Origin: Comamonadaceae bacterium
Lineage (GTDB): Bacteria; Pseudomonadota; Gammaproteobacteria; Burkholderiales; Burkholderiaceae
NCBI GenBank assembly: GCA_947374535.1
Contig: CANCCJ010000005.1
Span: forward strand, 1-64,000
Length of the DNA: 64,000 nucleotides
Direction: 5' to 3'
Made by a program: the position numbers and the translations under genes. Shown here piece after piece: positions 54,768-63,906 of the stretch. How positions within the stretch are numbered: position 1 is the stretch's first letter; every line of letters begins with the position of its first letter. The notes under the pieces are model-generated. The model was not told where the DNA came from. It searched no databases and was given only the letters and a program-made list of their open reading frames with translations.

Positions 54768-55162
54768 GTCAGGCGTTCCAATACAGAAGGGGGGATTCTC
54801 GCAGGCTTCATGGCGGTGGCATCGACCCAACCGATACGAATCGTGCCTTCGCAAAGTAAAGTTTCGCCAAGCCATGCTTGTTGGGCAATGACGAGGCTGG
54901 CGCGGCCACCTTCGGCCAAGGTAGCGGTGACGCGCAAATGGTCGTCGAGCTTGGCTGGGCGATGGTATTTGACGGTGGTTTCACTCACCACAAACATGCC
55001 GCCGGTTTCTTCGCGTAGAACATGTTGGCCCACGCCTAAGCTGCGCAGCCACTCGGTGCGTGCGCGCTCGAAAAACTTGAGGTAGTTGGCATAGAACACG
55101 ATGCCACCGGCATCTGTGTCTTCCCAATAAACCCGAATGGGGTGTTCGAAAACGGTGCGCAT
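54764..55162 (-). CDS. ybgC: Tol-Pal-associated acyl-CoA thioesterase YbgC
   Basis: A 132-residue hotdog-fold thioesterase. The YbgC motif is at the start: HPIRVYWEDTDAGGIVFYANYLKFFERARTEWLRSLG, with the catalytic Asp in EDTDAGG and HxxY-type tyrosine. It hydrolyses acyl-CoA or acyl-ACP, possibly for phospholipid control, and is the standard first gene of tol operons. It starts 4 bases after the aminotransferase stop. Confidence 0.92.
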   Translation of the reverse strand: MRTVFEHPIRVYWEDTDAGGIVFYANYLKFFERARTEWLRSLGVGQHVLREETGGMFVVSETTVKYHRPAKLDDHLRVTATLAEGGRASLVIAQQAWLGETLLCEGTIRIGWVDATAMKPARIPPSVLERLT

Positions 55163-55165
55163 GAA

Positions 55166-56356
55166 TTAGCCCAACAAGGTTTGTAAACGGGCGACCGCTG
55201 CTTGCAACTCGGGCAAAGAGCGAGCGGTGGAGAAGCGCACAAAGCGCGAGGTGTCGGCATGGCCAAAGTCGCGACCGGGGGTGATGGCGAGGTTGGCTTG
55301 GTTCATCACTTCAAACGCAAAGTCCCAGCTGCCGTTAACGCCCAGTTTGTCGGCGGCTGCGGTGCAATCGGCCCACGCGTAAAAAGCGCCATCGGGCATG
55401 ACGGGCACGTTCAGACCCAGTGCATTGAGCGCGGGCACAAAGTAGTCGCGGCGGGCTTTGAACTCGGCGCGGCGGCGTTCGTACTCGGTAATGCTCTGGT
55501 CTTCAAAGCAAGCGAGTGCGGCGTGTTGCGCCACGGTGCTGGCGCAGATGAACAGGTTTTGCGCCAAGCGCTCCATCACGGGCACGAGGGTGTCGGGTAC
55601 GACCAGCCAGCCCAAACGCCAACCGGTCATGTTGAAGTATTTGCTGAAGCTGTTGATGCTGATGATTTGGTCGTCGATGCTCAGTGCGGATTGACCAAAT
55701 TGCGCGTCGTAGCTCAGGCCTAAATAAATCTCGTCAATCAGCGTGGTGCCGCCGCGATGTGACACCTCGTTGTGAATGGCACGCAGCGCATCGGGGTGGA
55801 TAGAGGTGCCAGTGGGGTTAGACGGAGAAGCCAGCAGCACGCCACGCGTGTGTGCGGTCCAGTTCGCACGAACTTGTTCGGCGCTGAGCTGAAAACGTTC
55901 AGCCGCTGCCGTGGGCACCAACACGGCGCGACCTTCTGCGGCACTCACAAAGTGGCGGTTGCAGGGGTAGCTGGGATCGGGCATGAGCACTTCGTCACCG
56001 GCTTCAACCAAAGCCAAGCAGGCCAGTTGTAACGCAGCCGAGGCACCGGCCGTGATGACAATGCGTCGCGCAGGCACGCTCACACCAAAGCGTGTGCTGT
56101 ACCAAGCGCTGATACGTTCGCGCAATTCGGGCAAGCCTAAGGCGGGGGTGTATTGCGTGGTGCCATCGTGTACAGCGCGTGCGGCGGCTTCTTGTACCAA
56201 AGGCGGTGCGGTGAAATCGGGCTCGCCGATGTTCAGAAAAATCATGGGCGCATCGGTGTGCGCCACCAAGGCCGCTCGCTCGGCGGCTGCCTTAGCCACC
56301 TCCATCACATAGAAAGGCTCAATGCGTTGTGCGCGCTGGGCGATCTTCATCATCAA
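55166..56356 (-). CDS. PLP-dependent class I/II aminotransferase
   Basis: A 396-residue aminotransferase. Marks: [72 protein letters not shown], the PLP lysine in [20 protein letters not shown], and the late arginine in [11 protein letters not shown]. It is close to the aspartate/alanine-type (AspC/AlaA-like) group common beside tol genes; amino donor unknown. It overlaps nusB by four bases (ATGA), which joins the rib-nusB and tol genes into one long unit. Confidence 0.88.
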   Translation of the reverse strand: MMMKIAQRAQRIEPFYVMEVAKAAAERAALVAHTDAPMIFLNIGEPDFTAPPLVQEAAARAVHDGTTQYTPALGLPELRERISAWYSTRFGVSVPARRIVITAGASAALQLACLALVEAGDEVLMPDPSYPCNRHFVSAAEGRAVLVPTAAAERFQLSAEQVRANWTAHTRGVLLASPSNPTGTSIHPDALRAIHNEVSHRGGTTLIDEIYLGLSYDAQFGQSALSIDDQIISINSFSKYFNMTGWRLGWLVVPDTLVPVMERLAQNLFICASTVAQHAALACFEDQSITEYERRRAEFKARRDYFVPALNALGLNVPVMPDGAFYAWADCTAAADKLGVNGSWDFAFEVMNQANLAITPGRDFGHADTSRFVRFSTARSLPELQAAVARLQTLLG

Positions 56357-56874
56357 TCGCGCAGCTTGCCTTTGGCGCGGTCAGACGCGACTTCGAGTGC
56401 GCGCAGTTTGGGCGCCAAACCGTTGAGCACGCCGTTCACATACTTATGACCATCGGTGCCGCCGAATGATTTGGCGAGTTCGATGTATTCGTTCAGCACC
56501 ACGCGCCATGGCACGTCGATGCAGTGTTGAAATTCATACGCACCCATCCACATCACGGCGTGTTCGATGGGAGAAATTTCGTCGAGCTTGCGGTCGAGCA
56601 AGGGCTCTATGAGCGAATCCAAAATTTCGCGTTGTTCAATGCAGCCGTACAACAGTGCGTCGTAATGCACCGAATCTGATTTGTGGAAACCGCTCAAGTC
56701 GCGGGTGAACACATCAATGTCTGCCGCTTCGTTGTTGCCTACCAAAAATTGGTAGAGCCCTTGCAAAGCAAATTCACGCGAACGGCTGCGGCCAGACTTG
56801 GCTGCGCTTTTGGTCGTGCCGTTGTTGGTGGTTTGGCGTGTAGTTTTGTCGTTGGGTGTGTGGTGTTCGCTCAT
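56353..56874 (-). CDS. nusB: Transcription antitermination factor NusB
   Basis: A 173-residue protein; a charged N-terminal tail of about 30 residues precedes the NusB fold. Marks: [81 protein letters not shown]. With NusE it binds boxA RNA for rRNA antitermination. It overlaps ribH by four bases, the common rib-nusB order. Confidence 0.95.
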   Translation of the reverse strand: MSEHHTPNDKTTRQTTNNGTTKSAAKSGRSRSREFALQGLYQFLVGNNEAADIDVFTRDLSGFHKSDSVHYDALLYGCIEQREILDSLIEPLLDRKLDEISPIEHAVMWMGAYEFQHCIDVPWRVVLNEYIELAKSFGGTDGHKYVNGVLNGLAPKLRALEVASDRAKGKLRD

Positions 56875-57344
56875 GCCAAGCTCTCCAACAACAAAGCCAT
56901 TTCCACAGCCACGCGTGCTGCATCGCGGCCTTTGTCGGTTTGACGGGCTTGCGCCTGGGGCAAGTCTTCGGTGGTGATGATGGCGTTGGCGATCGGCACG
57001 TGGTAGTCCATGCTCACACGGGTGACGCCAGCGCCGGATTCGTTGGCCACCAACTCAAAGTGGTAGGTCTCGCCACGAATGATGCAGCCCAGTGCGATGA
57101 GGGCGCTGAACGGCTCTGGGTCTTCAATTTGCGCGAGCGCGGCGAGGGCCAGAGGCACTTCGAGTGCGCCTGGCACATGCACATGGATGATGCGGTCGTC
57201 CGACACACCCATGGCTTTGAGTTCAGCGATGCAGGCTGTGGCCAGTGCGTTGGTGATGTCGTCGTTGAAGCGTGCTTGGACGATGCCAATTTTCAACGCG
57301 CTGCCGTCGAGCGTGGTGGTGGAGCCGAGGTTGGAGACAAACAT
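56871..57344 (-). CDS. ribH: 6,7-dimethyl-8-ribityllumazine synthase
   Basis: A 157-residue enzyme. Marks: [46 protein letters not shown], and [49 protein letters not shown] with the catalytic histidine in GETYHFE. It joins the ribityl-aminopyrimidine with 3,4-dihydroxy-2-butanone phosphate made by the RibB protein next door. It forms a 60-mer or pentamer in the cytoplasm. It overlaps nusB by four bases. Confidence 0.96.
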   Translation of the reverse strand: MFVSNLGSTTTLDGSALKIGIVQARFNDDITNALATACIAELKAMGVSDDRIIHVHVPGALEVPLALAALAQIEDPEPFSALIALGCIIRGETYHFELVANESGAGVTRVSMDYHVPIANAIITTEDLPQAQARQTDKGRDAARVAVEMALLLESLA

Positions 57345-57349
57345 AGTTC

Positions 57350-58483
57350 TTATTCTTTAGAAAGGTAGCCAGTGATTTCAAGTCCGTAGCCCGCCATGCT
57401 GGGCATGCGGCGTGGGTTGCCCATGAGGCGCATTTTTTGTACGCCACAGTCGCGCAAAATTTGCGCGCCCACGCCGTAGCTTCGCAGGTCCATGCGGCCT
57501 CGTTCTGGTCCGTGAGCCGAGCGTGCGGTGCCATCAAATTGGGCCAACAGTTGTTCGCCGCTTTCGCCGCAGTTGAGCAACACGACCACGCCTGTACCTT
57601 CCGTGTTAATGCGAGCCAAGGCCGCATCCAAGCCCCACGAATGCATGACGCGGTTGGGTTCGAGGGCATCGAGGACGGACAAGGGTTCGTGTACGCGAGC
57701 CAACACTTCGGCGTCAGCGCTCCAAGTGCCTTTGACGAGAGCCATGTGCACGTCGCCGCTGGTCATGTCTTTGTAGGCGTTGGCCGTGAACTCGCCGTGT
57801 GCGGTGTGCATGAGCCGTGAGCTGACTTTGTGCACCAGCGATTCGTTGCGGCTGCGGTAGGCAATGAGATCGGCGATGGTGCCGATTTTCAAGCCGTGTT
57901 CGGCCGCGAAGATTTGCAAATCAGGCAAGCGGGCCATGGTTCCGTCGTCTTTCATGATTTCGCAAATCACAGAAGAGGGCGAGCATCCCGCCATCGCGGC
58001 CAAGTCGCAACCGGCTTCGGTGTGGCCTGCGCGCATGAGCACGCCGCCGTCTACCGCTTGCAGTGGGAACACGTGGCCGGGTTGCACCAAGTCGGTGGCT
58101 TGGGTGGCTTTGGCCACGGCCACTTCGATGGTGCGTGAGCGGTCAGCCGCTGAGATGCCGGTGGTCACGCCCACGGCGGCTTCGATGGACACGGTGAACG
58201 CGGTGCTGTAGGCGGTGCCGTTGCGTGCAGCCATAGGTGGCAGTTTTAAAAACTCGCAGCGCTCGCGGGTGAGCGTGAGGCAAATCAAGCCGCGGCCAAA
58301 GCGGGCCATGAAGTTGATGGCTTCGGGGGTGACGTGGTCAGACGCCAGCACCAAGTCGCCTTCGTTCTCGCGGTCTTCTTCGTCCACCAAGATCACGATG
58401 CGACCGGCCTTCATGTCGGCCACGATGTCTTCGACGGGAGAAATGGCGACGGGTGTTTTGCCCGATGCGTTGGCAGTACTCAT
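57350..58483 (-). CDS. ribB: 3,4-dihydroxy-2-butanone-4-phosphate synthase with degenerate GTP cyclohydrolase II-like half
   Basis: A 377-residue RibBA-type protein. The N-terminal RibB domain (about 10-215) is intact: [51 protein letters not shown] and [17 protein letters not shown]. The C-terminal half has the RibA fold ([35 protein letters not shown]), but the zinc-binding segment that should read like GECLTGDxFGSxRCDC is here [19 protein letters not shown], with no cysteine. GTP cyclohydrolase II activity is therefore unlikely; a separate ribA must exist. It lies 5 bases from ribH and overlaps ribE by four. Confidence 0.93.
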   Translation of the reverse strand: MSTANASGKTPVAISPVEDIVADMKAGRIVILVDEEDRENEGDLVLASDHVTPEAINFMARFGRGLICLTLTRERCEFLKLPPMAARNGTAYSTAFTVSIEAAVGVTTGISAADRSRTIEVAVAKATQATDLVQPGHVFPLQAVDGGVLMRAGHTEAGCDLAAMAGCSPSSVICEIMKDDGTMARLPDLQIFAAEHGLKIGTIADLIAYRSRNESLVHKVSSRLMHTAHGEFTANAYKDMTSGDVHMALVKGTWSADAEVLARVHEPLSVLDALEPNRVMHSWGLDAALARINTEGTGVVVLLNCGESGEQLLAQFDGTARSAHGPERGRMDLRSYGVGAQILRDCGVQKMRLMGNPRRMPSMAGYGLEITGYLSKE

Positions 58484-59160
58484 GCGTTGGCTTTCAATGC
58501 GGCAGCGTTGCCCAGCGAGGCGTCGACACGCAACATGCGTTCAACGTAGCGGGCAACGGTGTCAATTTCGAGGTTCACCGTGCTGCCCGTTTTGAGCGAG
58601 CCCAAGGCGGTGTTGTCCACGGTGTGAGGAATGAGGTTGATGCTGACTTCAGAGCCGCGTAAGCCCATTGGGCCGTCCTCGTTGAAGAAGTCTTGTACTT
58701 GGTTGACGGTCAGGCTCACACCGTTGATGGTGATGGAGCCCTTGTAGGCCAAGTATTTGGCGAGGTCGGTGGGGGCCATGATGCGCAGCTCCCAGCTTTC
58801 GCCGATTTGCGCAAAGTGGCTCACATGACCAATGCCGTCCACATGGCCCGACACGATGTGGCCGCCCAAGCGGTCATGGGCGCGCAAGGCTTTTTCAAGG
58901 TTGACGCGGCCAAGCCCAGTCAAACCACTGGTGCGAGCCAATGATTCAGCCGAGATGTCGATGGTGAAGGTGTGTGTGTCGAGGTCGAAGCTGGTGACTG
59001 TCATGCAAGCGCCGTTGAGCGCGATGCTGTCTCCCAGTGCGACGTCGTCGAGATACGCGGCAGGGGCCTCAATGGTGAGACGCTTGCCGTGGCTTAAAGA
59101 GCTACCCAGGTCGTGAACAGCGGTGATGCGCCCCACGCCGGTGATGATTCCGGTGAACAT
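58480..59160 (-). CDS. ribE: Riboflavin synthase, alpha subunit
   Basis: A 226-residue enzyme with the internal repeat of the family. First half: [33 protein letters not shown]; second half: [56 protein letters not shown]. It dismutates two lumazines into riboflavin and the RibH substrate. The N-terminal MFTGI is the standard start. It overlaps the ribB gene by four bases. Confidence 0.95.
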   Translation of the reverse strand: MFTGIITGVGRITAVHDLGSSLSHGKRLTIEAPAAYLDDVALGDSIALNGACMTVTSFDLDTHTFTIDISAESLARTSGLTGLGRVNLEKALRAHDRLGGHIVSGHVDGIGHVSHFAQIGESWELRIMAPTDLAKYLAYKGSITINGVSLTVNQVQDFFNEDGPMGLRGSEVSINLIPHTVDNTALGSLKTGSTVNLEIDTVARYVERMLRVDASLGNAAALKANA

Positions 59161-59191
59161 AGAATGATATTTTCGCAGGTTTACGCGCTGC

Positions 59192-60295
59192 TTACCGGAT
59201 GAGGCGGGCCAATATCCGTAAATCAGTGCCTATTTGTGTCACTTCGTGAAACGCGAGGGCTTTTGCATCGTCCAAACGCGTGAAAGGGCCTAAATTTGTC
59301 ATGCCTCGACCTTGGCCCATCAGTTTGGGCGCAAGGTAGGTGAGCAACTCATCCACCAAACCGGCGCGCAGCAACGAGCCATTCAGTTTGTGGCCTGCTT
59401 CCACGTGCACTTCGTTGATTTGTCTGTCGCCTAAGTCTTTCAGCATGGCGGCTAGATCGACCTTGCCACTGTCGTTGGGCAGGCAAATGACCTGTGCGCC
59501 TTTGGCTTCTAAGAGCGCTCGGCGTTCTGCATGGTCCATGGCGCAGTAAATCCAAACTGGGCGTTGGGGGGCAAACAGTTTGGCGGTGACGGGGGTTTCG
59601 AGTTGGCTGTCCATGATCACCAGTGTGGGCTGGCGAGGGGTGGGTACGGCGCGCACGTCAAGTTGTGGGTTGTCGGCGATCACAGTGCCAATGCCGGTAA
59701 GCACGGCGCAAGCGCGTGCGCGCCAAGCGTGGCCGTCCTCGCGGGCGGGCGCGGAGGTGATCCACTGGCTCGCACCGTTTTCTAAGGCGGTTTGGCCGTC
59801 AAGCGAAGCAGCGATTTTCATGCGAACCCATGGCGTGCCGTGCCGCATGCGTTTGAAAAACCCGATGTTGAGTTCGTGCGCCTCTGCGCCTAGCAAACCC
59901 ACATCCACTTGCACACCCGCAGCGCGTAAGCGTGCAATGCCTTGGCCACTGACCAAAGGATTGGGATCGCCTTCGGCCACCACCACGCGTCCAATGCCTG
60001 CTTGCACAAGGGCATCGCAGCAAGGGCCGGTGCGTCCTTGGTGGCTGCAGGGTTCTAGCGTCACATAAGCCGTGGCGCCTTTGACATCGTTGTTCTTGGC
60101 TTGCGCGTCACGCAAGGCCATGACTTCGGCGTGTGCTTCGCCTGCGCGTTGGGTGTGGCCGCTGCCCAGCACTTGGTTGTGTGTGTCCACGATGACGCAG
60201 CCTACGCGGGGATTGGGCGAGGTTAAAAACAAGGCCTCACGCGCTAGGTTCAAGGCGTGCGTCATGTGGGCTGTGTCGTGCGCGGAAAAAGTCAT
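59192..60295 (-). CDS. ribD: Bifunctional diaminohydroxyphosphoribosylaminopyrimidine deaminase / uracil reductase
   Basis: A 367-residue enzyme when started at ATG 60295 (MTFSAHDTAHMTHALNLAREALFLTSPNPRVGCVIVD). The deaminase half holds the zinc site GEAHAEVMAL and LEPCSHQGRTGPCCDALV; the reductase half has PWVRMKIAASLDGQTALENGASQWITS and VHVEAGHKLNGSLLRAGLVDELLTYLAP. Both halves look intact. It is the first gene of the rib set. No FMN riboswitch is visible ahead of it. Confidence 0.95.
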   Translation of the reverse strand: MTFSAHDTAHMTHALNLAREALFLTSPNPRVGCVIVDTHNQVLGSGHTQRAGEAHAEVMALRDAQAKNNDVKGATAYVTLEPCSHQGRTGPCCDALVQAGIGRVVVAEGDPNPLVSGQGIARLRAAGVQVDVGLLGAEAHELNIGFFKRMRHGTPWVRMKIAASLDGQTALENGASQWITSAPAREDGHAWRARACAVLTGIGTVIADNPQLDVRAVPTPRQPTLVIMDSQLETPVTAKLFAPQRPVWIYCAMDHAERRALLEAKGAQVICLPNDSGKVDLAAMLKDLGDRQINEVHVEAGHKLNGSLLRAGLVDELLTYLAPKLMGQGRGMTNLGPFTRLDDAKALAFHEVTQIGTDLRILARLIR

Positions 60296-60318
60296 GGCGC
60301 AATTATGTCTGGCTAGGC

Positions 60319-60753
60319 TTATCTGCTCCAGCACTGCGCGGCCGTTTGGCTGGCACCTTGAACGTTGCGCAGACCTAGGTGGTTCAACGTCAAGGTGCCG
60401 CAGGCGTCCGCTGTTTGGGCGCCCAAAGGCGTGGCACTAAGGGTAAAGCTTTGCGCTGCGCTGGTGACGCTCATTTTGTAGCGTTGACCGTCGATTTGTA
60501 GCACGCTGGCGGGTACATCACTCGTGGCAGGGTAGACCCCGTTGGCGCTGGCCGCACGTTCAAACCAATGTGCGGCTTGCAGCAAGGATGCACGCGCTTG
60601 GGTGCGTTGACTGCGCAAAATCAAACTTTGGTAGCTGGGCCAAGCCATGCTGGTGAGCACGGCGATGCAGGCCAGCGCGATGATCAGTTCAAGAAGGGTG
60701 AAGCCCCTGATGTGATGCACTGCTGGATGTGTCTGTTGGTGTGTCAGTTTCAT
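60319..60753 (-). CDS. pilE: Type IV minor pilin, PilE type
   Basis: A 144-residue prepilin when started at ATG 60753. The prepilin peptidase site is HIRG|FTLLELIIALACIAVLTSMAWPSYQSL with Glu at +5. A C-terminal cysteine pair (DACGTLTLNH and AAQCWSR) frames the D-loop. It should be cut by PilD and join the type IV pilus as a minor pilin. It overlaps no gene, lying 7 bases after the pilX-like stop and 23 before ribD. pilY1, often found next to pilE, is absent. Confidence 0.85.
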   Translation of the reverse strand: MKLTHQQTHPAVHHIRGFTLLELIIALACIAVLTSMAWPSYQSLILRSQRTQARASLLQAAHWFERAASANGVYPATSDVPASVLQIDGQRYKMSVTSAAQSFTLSATPLGAQTADACGTLTLNHLGLRNVQGASQTAAQCWSR

Positions 60754-60760
60754 GGGGGGC

Positions 60761-61393
60761 CTAGTCGTGCAGCACATGCCAGCTTTGCCAATGGCCGGTC
60801 GTGGATGTGGAAGTGTTGCGAGTCCAAATGGCTTGCAGCACAGTGCTGCTGCCTGGCATCACGCCATGGGCGAGTGTCGTGATGCGGTAGACAAAGTTGT
60901 TGGAGCTGGCTTGCGGAAACACTTCGACCCAATACCAAGCGGTGTTTGCGCCATCGGGTGTGTCGGCTGCGCTGACGGTCATGGCTGTGGTGGTTTGTGT
61001 TTTCCAGTAACTGGCTTTGGTGGCAAGGGCCTCTAGTGCATTGGGTGTGCAAATGCCTGTGCTGCAGGTGACTGCGCTGAGGCGTTGATGTAACTCGTCG
61101 TATTCGGCCATCGTGATTGGAAAGAACGCATGCGTTTGCGTGGCATTGCCTGCAGTGTGGCGTAAGTTGGGTGCGACTTCGCCGGTGTTGTGGGGGGGAT
61201 TGACTGACCCCACGATGTCGGAGACAGCGAGGGGCAACACGGCCTCGGCTTTTTGTTGCGTGCGAAGCTGGTCCGCTTCCGCGTTCAATAGCAGGTCGTT
61301 CACCCACAAGTTGCGACAGGCTAGGAGCGTGGCAATGCTGGCGAGGGCGAGCATGACCAACAAAGTGGGCAAAGCAAATCCGTTGCGGTGCAC
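60761..61393 (-). CDS. pilX: Type IV pilus assembly protein, PilX-like
   Basis: A 210-residue protein when started at GTG 61393; no ATG is placed well, since the only in-frame ATG gives 55 extra residues that overlap pilW. The N-terminus is HRNG|FALPTLLVMLALASIATLLACRNLWVNDLLLNAEADQLRTQQKAEAVL. It lacks Glu at +5, as some minor pilins do, and has the helix and AEA pattern of PilX. Start is uncertain. It lies 8 bases after pilW and is needed, in other species, for pilus assembly and adhesion. Confidence 0.7.
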   Translation of the reverse strand: MHRNGFALPTLLVMLALASIATLLACRNLWVNDLLLNAEADQLRTQQKAEAVLPLAVSDIVGSVNPPHNTGEVAPNLRHTAGNATQTHAFFPITMAEYDELHQRLSAVTCSTGICTPNALEALATKASYWKTQTTTAMTVSAADTPDGANTAWYWVEVFPQASSNNFVYRITTLAHGVMPGSSTVLQAIWTRNTSTSTTGHWQSWHVLHD

Positions 61394-61401
61394 ACGGCGT
61401 G

Positions 61402-62169
61402 TCAGGGCATCACCCCATCGCGGTTGCGCAAGGTCATGACGCGTTTGAATGTGCGTCGCACGCGGCCGTCTGCCACGAGTGCTTCGCCTTGGCAACCAGT
61501 GTGGTTTGGGTTGGGTTTTGTGTTGTTGACCGTGTTGATGCTCATCACGCGCACGCACATCTCAATGGCCAAGACCTGCGACATGGTGGTCACTTGGTCC
61601 GCCGTTTTCCATTGGATGGTTTGCGTGTTTGGGCTAGCCTCGGCATAGCGCAGCTGAAAGTCTTCCACACCTTCGGCTAAGGCTTGGTAGGTGCTGTTGT
61701 TCAGGTTCAGATCTTTGCAGCTCAGCTCTTTGTTGGTGTTGAGCTTGTAGTCGTTGCGCACCGTTGCCTGTGTGCCGCCTGTGTTGCCTTGGCAGTCGAC
61801 GCCCTCTAGTGCGTGCCAATGACCCAACGTCAGGCTTTCGACATATTTGGTGCCGTTGATGCCTGAGAGCGCGGGTTGTCCCGTTTCTTCGCTGCTTGAA
61901 ACTTCAACATTGATGCGCCTCTCGTTGCTGGTGACGGGTTTGAGATATGCCCCGCCAGCCATTTGCACTTGCTCACGAATGTTGCGCAAGGCGATGCGTG
62001 CGTTGGCGTGTACGGCATCGGCGGCGGCCATGGCGGTCCACGTTTGTTTGCTCGTACCGTAGACCGCTGTGGCTGCGGCGATCACCAGCAAGCCCAGCGC
62101 CATGCCAATGAGTAGCTCGGGCAAGGTGTGGCCGCGTTGCGACTGCTTGGGGACGTGACGTCGGCTCAT
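61402..62169 (-). CDS. pilW: Type IV pilus assembly protein, PilW-like
   Basis: A 255-residue prepilin-like protein. The cleavage region is SQRG|HTLPELLIGMALGLLVIAAATAVYG with Glu at +5, and AVHANARIALRNIREQVQMAGG is the PilW helix pattern. The C-domain has four cysteines that could pair. It overlaps pilV by four bases, so the two are translationally coupled. Confidence 0.83.
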   Translation of the reverse strand: MSRRHVPKQSQRGHTLPELLIGMALGLLVIAAATAVYGTSKQTWTAMAAADAVHANARIALRNIREQVQMAGGAYLKPVTSNERRINVEVSSSEETGQPALSGINGTKYVESLTLGHWHALEGVDCQGNTGGTQATVRNDYKLNTNKELSCKDLNLNNSTYQALAEGVEDFQLRYAEASPNTQTIQWKTADQVTTMSQVLAIEMCVRVMSINTVNNTKPNPNHTGCQGEALVADGRVRRTFKRVMTLRNRDGVMP

Positions 62170-62666
62170 CGATCGGGCCTAAAGAACAAACGCCAGCAGC
62201 TCATGTGTGCAGGGCAGGGCGGTGCGCCTGAGGTGGTGTCGGTGCGGTAGGTTTCATTGGCGTCTCGCCAAGCGATGATGATGCCCCACCAGTCGGGTAT
62301 ATCGGTCAAGGTGAACACGGTGGCATCACCTTCGATGAGTTGCGTTTGCAAGGCTTGTTGAAGTTGCTGCAGGTCCCACGCTGCGAGGTCTTGGCGCGAA
62401 CAAGCGGTTGCCGTGCAATCCAGTGCGGCAGTGGTGGTGGTGCCCCAAGCTTTGGCATACATCGCGCGTTGAGGTGCGTTCAAACGCATGCGCTCTGCCA
62501 AATCGTCGGCGATACCTGTGGCTACCGAGCGCATGAGTTGCTGGCGTTGCAACACCAAGGCCTGGTGGTGCATCCACAAAAGCCCCAACACGCCGAAAGA
62601 CAAAACAACCCACGCCACAAGTGCTTCTAGCAGTGAGATGCCAAGCTGGCGCTTCAGTTGCTGCAT
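62166..62666 (-). CDS. pilV: Type IV pilus modification protein, PilV-like
   Basis: A 166-residue protein with the N-terminus RQLG|ISLLEALVAWVVLSFGVLGLLWMHHQALVLQRQQLMRSVATGIADDLAERMRLN. This is the PilV pattern, including ISLLEALVA and AERMRLN. Glu is at +5. It overlaps pilW by four bases and fimT by 13. Minor pilins of this set prime the pilus fibre. Confidence 0.87.
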   Translation of the reverse strand: MQQLKRQLGISLLEALVAWVVLSFGVLGLLWMHHQALVLQRQQLMRSVATGIADDLAERMRLNAPQRAMYAKAWGTTTTAALDCTATACSRQDLAAWDLQQLQQALQTQLIEGDATVFTLTDIPDWWGIIIAWRDANETYRTDTTSGAPPCPAHMSCWRLFFRPDR

Positions 62667-63193
62667 GTTTCACCTGATTGCCAACGCAAACGGCTGGCGC
62701 TGTTCACACACAAGGTGTTGGCGATGTTCAGCGTGTTTTGCCGCGACTTGATGACCCAGCGGTCGCCGACTGTGCCTAAGTCACCGCGTTGGCTGATGTC
62801 GAGTGGCTCTGATTTGGTAAACGTCACTAGCAGCGGTGTTGGCAGTTGAGAGGATTGCAATACGCTCTGATTTACCTTTGCAACCAGTTGCCAGCCGCAG
62901 CTCCAGTCGTTGTCAGCGGGTGTTGCCCATGTGCAATCTCTCAGTCGTGACAGCTGTAAGGCCTCGCCACGTTGCAGGGCGCGCACGCGAGCTGTTTGTA
63001 AATCGTTCATCAGTTGGTCGCGAGCGGCTTCAACGCGGCTGCGTTCTTGCAGACGTTGCCAGCTGGGAATGGCTAACGACGTCATAACGCCAAGCAGGGC
63101 CAAACACACCAAGAGTTCAACGAGTGTGAACCCGCGTGACGTTGGGACCTGTGAGAGGCGTCGATGAGGCGTAAAAAAACCTAGAGATTGCAT
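62654..63193 (-). CDS. fimT: Pseudopilin FimT/GspH type
   Basis: A 179-residue prepilin: SRG|FTLVELLVCLALLGVMTSLAIPSWQRLQERSRVEAARDQLMNDLQTARVRALQRGEALQLSR, with Glu at +5 and the FimT/GspH helix. The C-domain is beta-rich with a few cysteines (LRDCTW, DWSCGW, GETCSN). FimT binds DNA in some competent bacteria. It is the first gene of the pilin set, 53 bases from nrdR. Confidence 0.87.
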   Translation of the reverse strand: MQSLGFFTPHRRLSQVPTSRGFTLVELLVCLALLGVMTSLAIPSWQRLQERSRVEAARDQLMNDLQTARVRALQRGEALQLSRLRDCTWATPADNDWSCGWQLVAKVNQSVLQSSQLPTPLLVTFTKSEPLDISQRGDLGTVGDRWVIKSRQNTLNIANTLCVNSASRLRWQSGETCSN

Positions 63194-63246
63194 GGTGCAA
63201 ATGCTAGGTTTTGAAGGGGCATCAGCGCATGGCTGAGACTCGAAAA

Positions 63247-63696
63247 CTACTTACGAACTTCGTCCACCAAGCTCTTGAAGTCGTCAATGTCTTCGAAGCT
63301 GCGATACACGCTGGCAAAACGGATGTAGGCCACTTTGTCGAGTTTTTTGAGTTCACGCATGACGAGTTCACCGATGCGCGTAGACGGCACTTCGCGTTGG
63401 CCCAAGGCGAGGAGTTTTTCTTCGATGCGCTCAATGGCGTTGTCTACTTGCTCGGTACTGACGGGGCGCTTGCGCAAAGCGAGGCTCATGGATTCGAGGA
63501 GCTTGCTTCGCTTGTATTCGATGCGGCGACCGTCTTTTTTGACGATGTTGGGAAAGCTCACATCGGCGCGTTCGTAGGTGGTATAGCGCTTTTCACAAGC
63601 CCCGCATTGGCGACGGCGTCGAATGGAGTCACCGTCTTCGGACATGCGGGTCTCGACGACTTGGGTTTCTAGGTGGCCGCAGAAGGGACATTTCAT
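63247..63696 (-). CDS. nrdR: Ribonucleotide reductase repressor NrdR
   Basis: A 149-residue repressor. The N-terminal zinc ribbon is [22 protein letters not shown] with the second pair in [14 protein letters not shown], followed by the ATP-cone domain ([45 protein letters not shown]). It senses ATP/dATP and represses nrd genes. In related genomes it follows glyA; that gene, if present, lies beyond the window. NrdR is well conserved here with no unusual change. Confidence 0.95.
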   Translation of the reverse strand: MKCPFCGHLETQVVETRMSEDGDSIRRRRQCGACEKRYTTYERADVSFPNIVKKDGRRIEYKRSKLLESMSLALRKRPVSTEQVDNAIERIEEKLLALGQREVPSTRIGELVMRELKKLDKVAYIRFASVYRSFEDIDDFKSLVDEVRK

Positions 63697-63733
63697 TTTG
63701 TGCTCTCTCTTTTGCTATTTTGCTGGGCTCGCA

Positions 63734-63807
63734 GAGGGCATTTGGTATTGGCCGCTTCCTCATGCTGGAGTACCAGAAATCGTCAGCGGCCAATACCAAA
63801 CACCCTC
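63734..63807. repeat. Long hairpin A with conserved loop
   Basis: TTTGGTATTGGCCGCT (63741-63756) and AGCGGCCAATACCAAA (63785-63800) are perfect 16-bp arms, with a further 5 bp (GAGGG/CCCTC) after a two-base mismatch. The 28-base loop (63757-63784) contains TCATGCTGGAGTACCAGAAA. Almost the same loop, reversed, lies in hairpin B. No T-run follows, so it is not a plain terminator. The 304 bases from 63697 to 64000 hold no convincing gene; a reading frame across them is rejected. Confidence 0.8.
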
Positions 63808-63906
63808 AGTCTGCGTCCGCACTTTGCTTCGCTCGCGCATTTCACTCGTGCCAGTAGTTCAGCCGAAGTTGCAACACAACGAGCGAACCATTTCTAACCT
63901 CAAACA

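Noticed and set aside
57350..58483. Fully bifunctional RibBA
   Set aside because: The cysteines that bind zinc in GTP cyclohydrolase II are missing from the C-terminal half.
60296..60330. FMN riboswitch before ribD
   Set aside because: The space ahead of ribD is only about 23 bases to pilE and contains none of the conserved RFN helices.
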